Below, one piece after another: positions 49,101-64,000 of a stretch of 64,000 nt of DNA (position 1 is its first letter; each line of letters begins with the position of its first letter). This stretch comes from Plectrocnemia conspersa (taxonomy: Eukaryota > Arthropoda > Insecta > Trichoptera > Polycentropodidae), in contig VTFK01000095.1 of NCBI GenBank assembly GCA_009617715.1, positions 496,001-560,000 on the forward strand, read 5' to 3'. The notes beneath the pieces are model-generated. The model was given only the letters and a program-made list of their open reading frames with translations. It was not told the origin of the DNA and ran no database searches. A program made the translations under genes and the position numbers.

Positions 49101-50450
49101 TATATCAACACCTGTTTTTTTTTCCTTGTATTACTTCAATCATAATTATTGACAAAATGGATTTGAGTTGATTAAAAACTTTTGAAAAAGGGTTAAGGTT
49201 GTACCAAGTCCCTTATTAAAATAGCTCAAAACAAATACTTCAGACAAAATATATTTATACTAACCGATTGTTATTTATAATGGCGTTCACTAAAATAATA
49301 CTGTTCATTTTTTAATTAAATACTGACCAATTATTATTCATATTGACTGTTTCACTAAAATAATAGACTATTTTGTTAATAAAATACTGACCATAGAAGC
49401 GTATCTAAAAAAGGTCATAACATACTTGTACATCTAATATTTTCCTTTTTATGTTATTTATTCTTGCTTTTATATATATATATATGTGTATGTTTATATA
49501 GATTTTAGCTTTTACTGGAACATTGGTCCTTTTGTTTTTACCGAGCTTTCGACAGTTCCACTATGATAACATGTCGCAGGGCGATAACGACTTCGGACTC
49601 TCGAATAAGGTCGACTCCGATCGGTTCATAAGAAGCGAAGAGGACTTTGCTGCCGAACAGGAGATGTATCACATGTTATGGGATGAATATCAAACGTTTT
49701 GTCATTCAACGGCCTGGGAAAAGTCGAGCATTGCGAACGTGCAGATGAAATGCACCCTTCTTAATAATATTAAAGTCAACTGGCACGGCTATGTGGTGGA
49801 CGTGCGGGTGACAAAGGTCGAAAACACTTGGAGTTATATGGTTAATAAATTACCTGGATTCTTGAAAGAGTATTTGCAATGCTATTTCGGAGATAGATAT
49901 GTGTTTGATTGCGACGGAAAGCGCGGAGATATTTTGAGGGAATGTAGATTCTTCGAGAGTATTGTAGAACGCGAGAATAAAAAATGTCATCTGGATAGAT
50001 ATAACAGGTATGAAATTGCATTTTAATGAAATTATACAGATTTTATTTTAAGAATTATTTTTCAGTTATGAACATGAAATCACCGTTCGAATGGAGTCTG
50101 GCATTCTGTTGAAGAAAGGCGCTGAGATCATGCTGAGAGTGAATCATTACTTTTCTAACTTTACGCAGAAGATTAGAGTGAACGACAAGATTGGATTCAA
50201 GGGCACTTTGGAACCTCACGATCAGTTGATGTCGCGTCATCATAGAGCGCCACAGCCCATTGTGAGCGTCTACGAGCTGAATTGCCTCGGCTGCCAGAGC
50301 TACGATCTGAAAAGTATCAAGCTACCGACGCCAACCGTCAGTAAAAAAACGGACTTTGCAACTTTCTACAAAACACTTATGAACGACTTATACATATCGG
50401 CGAAATACATCCTCAACTTTATATTCAATCCCATATTTATTGTTAAGTAA
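46107..50450 (+). CDS. wfs1: Wolframin
   Basis: Multi-pass ER membrane protein involved in ER calcium and stress homeostasis. Eight plus-strand exons (46107-46152, 46214-46318, 46380-46479, 46557-46676, 46738-46997, 47068-48260, 49502-50007, 50066-50450) join in phase to 904 aa, close to human wolframin (890). The start ATG at 46107 is preceded in frame by TGA. Residues about 15-110 form a Sel1-like helical region (AMEWLICATEQGHKEARKML), followed by an acidic Ser-rich stretch (about 145-205). Exon 6 encodes the multi-span membrane region, from about residue 255 (PYMHRAFLHP) to 608. The luminal C-terminal domain has conserved cysteines, HLDRYNRYEHEITV in place of the human KKFDRYKFEITV, and a LNCLGCQSYDLKSIKL block near the end. 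All borders are GT/AG. Intron 6 (1.24 kb) contains the MITE at 48904. No damage seen. Confidence 0.95.
48904..49100. mobile_element. Tigger/pogo-like MITE, copy 2, in wfs1 intron 6
   Basis: A 197-bp relative of 116-305 in the opposite orientation. Ends are TAGTAGACCCCC and (inverse complement) CAGTAGACCCCCAATAATAC, flanked by TA at 48902-48903 and 49101-49102. A run of ten or more C at 48911 suggests slippage. Confidence 0.75.
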
Positions 50451-50873
50451 ATCCAATCGAAATGTGGATATCTTCTCAAGGTATAAATAACACTTACCTC
50501 TATTGATTTAAATGAGATTAATGAAATACACAGGTGCAGATGTCCTTTTGACATTTTTTTTTTATAAATTGACAAATATATTGAAGAATAATATAGTAAA
50601 TCTGTATGTTTATATGAAATTATTTTAATTAATTGAATCTCATTTAGAAAAATTTAATTTATTTATTATACAGAATTATCATATTATCTGACATCGATTA
50701 AACGAGACTTCATATATACACCTATACATACATATATCTGTGATAAGAAGAGATGTAAGCTTAAAAAATCGGGAAAATTGGTTGGGAATTTTGGAAAAAT
50801 CAAATACTCCTTTTTGAAAGAAATATCAAATAATATTTATGTATCTTGATAGTACTATTAGATTAATATAGTA
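50451..50873 (+). other. Probable wfs1 3' untranslated sequence
   Basis: AT-rich sequence directly after the wfs1 stop with no gene. It probably forms part of the wfs1 3' untranslated region, which may run to the polyadenylation signal near 52000. Confidence 0.35.
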
Positions 50874-51484
50874 CGAGGGTGAGTCAAATGAAAACATTAA
50901 ATATTTTTTTATTGTAATTTATTAAACGAAATACTTATACACCACAAAAATCTTTTGACTGAGCGTGCAAGTATTCTCCTAAATAGTTTGAAGTATATGT
51001 CGAGATTGCATTGCAGGCCGAAGATCTACGATTGTCGTGTTGATAACAGAATTCTCTCTGGGTATATAAATAGTAACCCAAAATTAACTCCCATTCATCC
51101 CATAAGAGAGTCAGCATAATCATTCCTGAAGATGGTTTTAGAGGTATTGTCATTTTTACTTCGTTTCCAATGGGTAATGAACCCAGCATACTTTTTTTAA
51201 GTTCATTTAACAGCTGAACTGCACCATTGTCACTATTGCAGTGACAGACATGCATCACCATATTGAACTTTCATTCGTATATCTTCATTACTCAAAAATC
51301 TAATGACAGTGCTGCTCTACTTTGGTGCATGTTGCAAGTGCAGTGGCCATTTTAAGCTACTGCTGTATTCGTGTTGCATGCCTGATTCATGCCAACTATT
51401 TGTCACTCATCAAACTATACGTAACACTGCCACCAATTTATAGGACAATAGGACTTTTAAGGTTCAACGTTTGACTCACACTCG
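50874..51484 (-). mobile_element. Internally deleted mariner element
   Basis: Ends CGAGGGTGAGTCAAATG and (inverse complement) CGAGTGTGAGTCAAAC, flanked by TA at 50872-50873 and 51485-51486. The 611 bp between carry a minus-strand frame (51261-50935) holding the C-terminal part of a mariner transposase: KPSSGMIMLTLLWDEW, CYQHDN with the second catalytic Asp, then directly SKDFCGV, which belongs near the C-terminus. The DDE core between them and the N-terminal half are deleted, so it is non-autonomous. It lies just downstream of wfs1, possibly within its 3' untranslated region. Another copy of the same left end is at 55126. Confidence 0.85.
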
Positions 51485-54400
51485 TATAATGACAGTTATA
51501 TATTCATTCTTCATATGTATGACCTAAACCGTCATATGTATTGTTACATATTATCGCTTGTGCTATAAGTAGTGTAATGAAATATTTATAGGCCAAATCA
51601 GTAATCTTTAAAAAAATATAATTTTGTGAGTAATTTTCTGTTTTTCCACCTCATGCTAATTTCCCAGTTTTTTGCTCTAAAATCTCTAGATAAGATGAAT
51701 GTAATTGTATTATTTTTTGCTATATACTGCATAATTATATTTTTTTGGTACAATTATTTCCTTATTTTCTACATTCCTCGCTTCGTTTCGAGAACATTCA
51801 ATTTACAATGCATGATTTTTGTGTCTTTATTTTGTGCAATCTAGATGTAAACTTTAAATGTTCAAAATGAAATCTGAATTGGATGTTTAATTAATAATAT
51901 CTTAATGTATTTATTATTTGCGCATACGTAGTGATTTACCCAACGTTTATATATGTGTGAAAGCGCAATGTCGGTCTCTTATTTATAATTTTTGTTGTAA
52001 ATAAATAAAGTGTTTTTGTGTGCTGTTAATTTCTTGTAGTGATGTAAATAAAAATATTTGAATTGTTAAAATGGTTTTCAATTTTTTACATAAAAATAAA
52101 ACACATGTTAAAACATTTTAAAATATATTTACCTACTTATGTTTAATCGTAATTATTATACATACATATAAATATATTTTTAAAAATGAATAATCATAAT
52201 ACATTCATATTAAAATGCTCCAAAAAAGTGACGGTCGGGATGGGTTATCAAATATTTTATCTCAAAAAGGACGATGACGTTGACATAATAAAAAACACGT
52301 ACAAAAAAATAAAGATGATAATGACAGGAACGGAAAGTATATATTATACATAAATATATATCTACACATACATATGATGTATAAATTTATATAAATAGTA
52401 AATTGCGTTAAATACACATGTGTTTAATTTTCTTCGTCGATACACACTATTTGAGTACAAATTACTCGCTAATAAGGTAAAATTGGACAGTAACGGGAAA
52501 CACACATATGAGTATATCATAAAAAATGTTTTTTTATTAGTCTTATGCTTGACTTTTTAATAAATACTATTTATGCGTATATGAGTCACAATTCGGCGTT
52601 TCAATCTGATAAAATTTGAGCAATTTTCTTATGAAAAACTCATTATATTTAATACGGCATTGGAATGTAAATCGTGCACTCTAAAATTGTTCTTTTATAT
52701 ACATACATAATTTGTAATAATTTCATATTGCTTTTTAACGATTAATATATTTTTCATTTATATATATACACATAGCGAAGATCATTCATACAATTTATAG
52801 AACACATTACCTTTCATCATATGAGCATTTTAAATATATTTTTATTATTATATACACAAAATTAATGAGAAAAATATGTAATGTAATGTATGTATGTGAG
52901 TGTGTGTGCATTTTCATCAACATTAAAACATCGATCAATAAATACAAAATTAAACATTCTTATTATTGCTTCGATAATCCTATTGACTAGGTTTATAAGA
53001 TTACATTTATTACAGGCTAGTGTAAATAAAATATAAAAAAGTTAAATAATTTCAGCTGATACCCGTTATATATGGTTAATAAAATGCAAGCTTGTGAAAC
53101 TTTAACGACATTCAGTCTTTAAACAATTTCTTTCACGCAGTCCGACAATATAAAAAGAGAGCATAGAAAAAAATGCGATTGTATGTATACATTTAATAAA
53201 TATACATAGGTACATTATCCGAGGGAAGACTCAGTGTGTGCGAATTATTTAATAAGATTGTGCTCAATTTACATACACCAATTGTGTGAAAATTATTTGT
53301 AAAACATAATACGCCTCTAGTGACGAGAATCTTTATTATCTAAACACATCTTTGATGTCGATCGTAACAGATAATGTGGCACACGTTTTATTTTAAATTT
53401 CTAAATGATACGATAACATCATGTGCAATTTTAATAATAATGTTAGGAATATGAAATACAAATCAAATATTTTCAGTTAACAAAATTTGTCTTACACCTT
53501 TTTTTACGTTATAGATAGCTTATTTGCATTAACGAAATGAATGAAAAATCAGATCAACATCCGAGTATGAAGTGTAATATAAAAATGGTTATAACTGCAT
53601 ACTCCTTTGCAATTGAACATGTGATTTAGTACATCTTAAAACATCTCCAGAATAAAGATGTCGACTCACGGCCTTTATCGGCACATAGATTAAATTTATT
53701 AACCCTTTGGTTTCCGAAATCTGACATATTCCCGGATCCGACGTCATACATTTTAAATAGGCTGCTGTATATTTGCTTCAGAGAAAAATTAAATTTATTC
53801 GAAACATAATTTTTTTATATAGATAATAAACCCAGAAGGCTCGCAACCAAAGAGTTAATATTCTTAAGTGTAACGTTTACATTACCGGAAATAAAATCTT
53901 TAATAGCTGCTGCTATTGAAATTTATTTTCCAAAAATATTTTTAAGTATATAGATGGTATAATCAAAGGATATGATATTTAAAAGTATTTCTAATTTGTA
54001 ATATCTCGATTTTAAATTCTCAATTACAAGATCGATTCTCGATTGGATTGCTTAAAACAGCAAAAAATTAAATAAACTATTACAAATACATCAAAACAAG
54101 CGATCAATTTAAAAAGCAATATGCGTATTACATAATGAAACATATATACACAGTACAAGTTTGTTCAAGAAATGTTAACGAAAAAATCTTCCCAAGTGCC
54201 CTGTATACACTAATTAATATAAATTTAGAATACGATTAAAAAAGGAGCACATTTAAATTTAATTACGCGATGAATATCAAATCAATGATGACATCAAAAG
54301 ACTTAACGATGATATGATGACTTTTATTAAATATAATAAATTGTATATATAAAGTTAAGCTTAGATTTTTTTATATATATTTAATAAAAAACTACCCGAT

Positions 54401-55125
54401 TCTAGACTTTGTTATTAAAATAAATAATAGAAGAGGATGTGTTATTGCCATCGTAAAATTTTTGTACATGAAAAGATTCTATGTTATACATTTTATTAAT
54501 ATATATACTTTCACTAAGCGTCAGATGTACACGAAAACGAGTAGTATAACGACAAAGCTATATTACAAAATATATGGCATCGACCATTATCGGTGACGTA
54601 ATTTGAAACGGCACAACCTCCAGGAAGAATGCATACTTTTTTGGCAGTTACGGATTTATAAAATAAAAACACGAAGCGTCTATAGTGTGATAAAATAAAT
54701 TTAAAAGCTCTACTTATGACTTCTATACATAGAGTATTGAGCTAAATGACCGTAAACTACGTAGATAATATATTGCTAGATTGATTTTCATATCGTGTAT
54801 AAACGCAGCATCGTGATCATTGTTCGCACACCGATCTCTGATTGTCGCAATATGCTGCTGTTTTAATAAATAATTTTGGCACCCGATACATACACAAAAT
54901 AAAACCGTTGCAAGTCTGATGTGTATATTATATAACGTACGATGACAATTTACCGAGTTTCGCGCTTCAGTCTTCGTTTAATCTGGTCTCAGTTTCTTCA
55001 GTGTTTGCGTCTATTTGTAGTAAAGTGTTCCAAAAAACGTTGCCGTAATAAAAATAGTTACATCGAGACGGTTTTGAATATTAAATAGTTGCATAGGAAC
55101 AAAACGTCAACGTATAAATATTATA
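51485..55125. other. Convergent 3' region between wfs1 and GRK
   Basis: No coding sequence supported over 3.6 kb. The two flanking genes converge here, so it probably holds both 3' untranslated regions. A (TG)n-rich patch lies at 52885-52912. The remaining AT-rich sequence shows no repeat family. Confidence 0.4.
52000..52009 (+). terminator. wfs1: Candidate polyadenylation signal for wfs1
   Basis: Overlapping AATAAATAAA is followed by a GT/T-rich run (gtgtttttgtgtgctg), the usual downstream element. It is 1.55 kb past the wfs1 stop, so the assignment to wfs1 is tentative. Confidence 0.4.
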
Positions 55126-55160
55126 CGAGGGTGAGTCAAAAAGTAAAGGCTTTCCAAAAT
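55126..55160 (+). repeat. Solo mariner terminal repeat
   Basis: CGAGGGTGAGTCAAAAAGTA after TA matches the left end of the mariner at 50874. No partner end or transposase was found nearby, so this is a remnant or a very decayed element. Confidence 0.6.
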
Positions 55161-55671
55161 GTATATATTAATAATAATTCCTTCACTTCTCAAACTACCC
55201 TACCATTTATAAATCGTCAGCACCGCCGTCGGAACTGATTGTGACTATCTACATTTTATCGATTACCATCGTCATTGATTACACATACGTTAAATAATCG
55301 CAAAATCAACAAACATTAATTGTATTATACATATAAATAGTATAAATTATTAAGTCATAATAATAGATATAAAGACCTTATAAAAGCAACATTACAAGAA
55401 TATAACACTCTTTTGACATTCGACGAAATAATTAAGCGATAACAATAATAATTTAACAATAAACGTACACAAATATAATAACAAAAAGAAAACATAAAAA
55501 TACATATACTGTTGCTTCATTTTTTCAATAATTATCGAATCTCGAATATTATGATATCAATCTTCTCGGACACACATAGGAGACCGCGACCTATTTGCGA
55601 TGGAAGGCCTCTCAGGTATCTATGGCGTTTACATTATTTGAACGGTGATTAGGTAGACCTTCTTCACATCA

Positions 55672-60725
<5,054 letters not shown>

Positions 60726-61637
60726 CTGGGAACAAAGAAAAATGAGATGAGAAAAACTCATAAATATTACATTACCTTATTATAATATTAAAAAATATAT
60801 ATATTTATAGTTCAGTTAGATGACGGCAATACGCAAATCGCATTGTAAATAGTATAGTTGCGATTTTTTGAACGGCGTCTGTATTCAATACACATGCTAT
60901 TATTGTATGTGTTACAATACAAATAAATATTAATTATACAACGATTATGTAATGCAAAATCATGATTTAATTAAGACGCCATGGTTTACGATGCCGTTTT
61001 TTCATGTCAACAGTACAATTAGATTGAATCGTTTTCTAATTTACTGTGTAATCGACACTGTTTACAGTTTGATATTAGCGTTTTTTTTTTCTTGTAGTGT
61101 CAATTCGTATTATTTACATAAACATAATATTGTACAAATATGTTATCAACGAGTGACGTGTTACATCTTTAGAAACGGACCAAAAAAACGCACCCAAATA
61201 ATACTACGTACTCTGTTTGCGATGTTGACATGTATGGTTAAAATATAAATACATGTGAAAATAATTTACGTTTATTCTAGGTGTATGAACATTTAGGTAC
61301 TGTGTTTAAAATAATGATCAACGCTGTTTAGAGTTAACCGCAAGGGAAGTGATTAAAAACATTTTGTGGTGCATTACTTAGATTAATTAACAAACATATC
61401 AATTTATCGTTTAATTAAGAACGGTATAAATTATTTCAATCGCGAGGGGTTACAAATATGTGATATTACAGAAAATATTATGAAACGCTCATTTATTTGT
61501 CATGACGAAAGCTTTTAAAATTTCCGTAATTTACATACCGAAAATTTTATCTACAAAAAAAGTAAAAACCGACCTCAAATAATGAATCTGAATTAAACTA
61601 CAGTTCATTGAGATGTACCTACATACTGATGTATTTC

Positions 61638-62712
61638 AGGTACATATATGTTCCATTAGCCCGTTTTTATACATATTATACAAGAAATAAAAGGATCGGA
61701 ACATTGCCTTCAAAAGCACCATCTTTCTAGGTAGTACTTTCATAACAAACATTGTAAAAAAGGGAGTGTTTGTAATTTTTGACGCGGCTCCGTTTGTGTT
61801 AAAATTTTTGCGAAACGTCCATTTGCTGTTCAAACCCAAACCAAAACAAATGAAAGTTCTAAAATTAGTTCTAGTTTTAGAACTTTCATTAGGTCAAGTC
61901 CTAAATACAAACTAACCCAACTCATCTCATCAAAGTACAGACAGTCGTCGCATCTCACATATTGCTCCACAGTTTGTCAGTATTTCGATATTACACTATG
62001 TTTTAAAAATATATCCTTACCAATATTACTATGGACATATAATATAAAAGGGTTGATTAAAGTATATTCAAACCGAATTTTGGTCAATAGGATAGCGCAA
62101 AAACAATTATCGCTTCTCAGAAGGCAAAAATTCACGTCAAAAGCAATAAAATCGTGTCGGCGCCGGGAACGCTCGGTAACGAGCGTTCCCACTGCGACGG
62201 CGACGGCACGATTTTATTGCTTTTGACGTGGATTTTTGACTTCTGAGAAGCGATAATTGTTTTTTGCGCTCTCCTATTGGTCAAAATTTGGTTTAGATGT
62301 ACTTTATTCGATTCTCACTCGTAATATTGTTATAAAAAGTCTTAATATAAGCGCTTAATAATCGAGCGTTTTCACTGCGACGGCACGATTTTATTGCTTT
62401 TGACCTGGACTGGAAATTAACTATATGGCAACACTGAGCAGCAAAAAAAAAACGCGTAAATATTATGAATAGATATTTTTAATACCTAATTAAAATATTT
62501 CGCATAAAATATGATTTTAGAAAATATGGCGAAACGGTGGCTAATTTTTATATTAATTTATAGCATAGAAATGGTTAACTCGTACCTATTATTATTTATT
62601 TAAGAAATTATATTACGATTTAAAAAAATATATAAAATGTCATTTTTGTCATGAGGTCAGGAATCATAGTTTTTCCATGGCCCAGGTTCGCTCTCGGCGA
62701 CCCTGCATATGC
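61638..62712 (+). mobile_element. Family A fold-back element, most complete copy A5
   Basis: Shares its left end (caggtacatatatgttcc) with the far end of copy A2, and has aacacaaacggagccgcgtc in inverse, an 18-20 bp inverted repeat at about 61850-61890, and a large hairpin. In the hairpin, sequence from about 62080 (attttggtcaatagg) to gtcggcg is mirrored from about 62205 to 62285, around gggaacgctcggtaacgagc. The motif gcacgattttattgcttttg recurs a third time near 62385. Its right end is the gtcatgaggtcaggaatcat block near 62650-62712. No transposase, and no terminal repeats or target duplication recognised. It lies in the upstream intron of the GRK gene if exon 1 is beyond the window. Confidence 0.7.
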
Positions 62713-64000
62713 GTATTCGTTCGAATAAATCATAGCGACGTCTATTACCAAATCCTAACTGATATGAGCAGTCGTTTCATTTGTGGTCCTCCCACTAATA
62801 TTTGACACGGGCAATCGGGATCAAGCAACATCGTCGTGATTATTTAATATTTTTAAAAATCTCGACAAAATTGTTGTTCAAAACCACAGAATTGGTCACA
62901 TATAGTATGTACATACATATATGTTGATTAGAACCGCAGTATCAACAATGAACCCTAATTTCGCGGACTAGTATGATAATCTCTCTCGCATATGTTTAAA
63001 ATTGGTCGATCATTTTTACAAATACGAAGTTCTCGGTAAATTTAAACACAAATCTGAAGAATTCTACTCACATCGGAACAGTTCACATAACAAATTTAGT
63101 GTCTTCGTTGCAAAAACACATAGATAATAAGACGGGAGGTCGAAATGGAGAATATGCGCGTCTTTGGACGAAGGTATATATAAAAGGTAAATTTGCATTT
63201 TAAACCATTTCGCGCGACGACTATTCTTCGCGGCGCATAAATTAAGTCAACGAAATGAATCATTGATTTGAAACGCTCGTCAAAGTGGAGAGATCTGTTG
63301 TATTTTTACGACCCTAACCTCCCCTTGACAATAATCAATTGCTTCAGTGCTCACGCCGCCACTTTTTGATGTGATTAAACTTCCCCTCCCCTTTCACGCG
63401 ACGATGGACAATTGGGACATCGAATTTAATCTCCGTTTTTGATTTTCAAATGGAAGAGAATCAAGTCTCCACAGCAGGGGGGACAAAATGATAAACTTTC
63501 TAGCCCCGAGGGTCACATTCGACTTTTATTTTTAATCACAAGTCTCATTTAGTCAGGCGACGGGAGTTTTTCGATATTTTACCAACCAATTTAGTTTAAA
63601 AAAATAGATATTTTTACGGATACTGTTATTTTATTAACACAAAATGACAAGGCTCATTTGTTATTTTCACATAGTTAATATTTTACTTAAATAAAGTGCG
63701 GAGGTTCATTAGGAATTTAATCTCCGTTGTTGAATTTGAGAAGGAGAATTAAATTATCATAGCAGGGTGACAAACTGTGCAGCCTAAAGGGGGAAAATTA
63801 AAGTCTTATTTAGAAGTGCAAAGCGATTTTTGTGTTAATCTTTCACTTAGGAAACAGGAGTTTTGTTTGCGTAGCTTTAATACTATTATATTATTAAAAG
63901 TTGGTAATTTTACTTGCTACTGAATAAACGCATGATGTTCGTTTAGCCTCGCAGCGCAAACTTTGTAGATGTTTCTTAAATACTATTATTTTATTCGTAA
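62713..64000. other. Presumed GRK intron 1 or upstream sequence
   Basis: No exon matching the conserved GRK N-terminus (the segment before KGKSKKW) was recognised on the minus strand. Two related blocks at 63425-63490 and 63715-63775 share ttaatctccgtt-ttga and agaa(g)agaat-aaat-type sequence, suggesting a diverged direct repeat. Confidence 0.35.

Overview
The window is eukaryotic and looks like an insect nuclear genome: very AT-rich, intron-containing genes with GT/AG splice sites, and many remnants of mariner, Tigger/pogo, hAT-like, Helitron and non-LTR elements. The order cannot be fixed from sequence alone. No bacterial, organellar, rRNA, tRNA or CRISPR feature was found.

The first 36 kb are gene-poor and rich in mobile-element remains. 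They hold two Tigger-type elements (one a short MITE at 116-305, one an internally deleted transposon at 30266-31461), a 5'-truncated non-LTR reverse transcriptase, two decayed mariner transposases, a 622-bp element with a 7-bp target duplication, a 635-bp element with terminal repeats of about 50 bp, a Helitron 3' end and two recurring fold-back families called A and B here. One TATA-type promoter with a short first coding exon sits near 13.2-13.34 kb, and a coding-like exon with an LRQLL motif lies near 14.4-14.6 kb. GC-richer islands at about 3.1, 6.4, 10.3, 12.8, 14.3, 17.3 and 27.7 kb stand out and could be exons, enhancers or older transposons.

The gene-bearing half has four protein-coding genes whose splice structures can be followed. 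A lysyl oxidase homologue with two SRCR domains (minus, 36382-42337, 5 exons, 497 aa) is followed by mitochondrial ribosomal protein bL35m (minus, 44065-44682, 2 exons, 183 aa). Wolframin (plus, 46107-50450, 8 exons, 904 aa) comes next, divergent from bL35m. Last is a GRK4/5/6-type G-protein-coupled receptor kinase (minus, 55672-60725, ten exons seen, 584 aa), whose first coding exon is not in the window. Introns of all three large genes carry transposon insertions.

The genes do not form a pathway. They act in extracellular matrix crosslinking (LOXL), mitochondrial translation (bL35m), ER membrane homeostasis (wolframin) and receptor desensitisation (GRK). Nothing resembling a new defence or catalytic system was seen. 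The best leads are the fold-back family A, the promoter/short-exon unit at 13 kb, the LRQLL exon, and a mariner-like element with a duplicated 5' end inside the LOXL intron.
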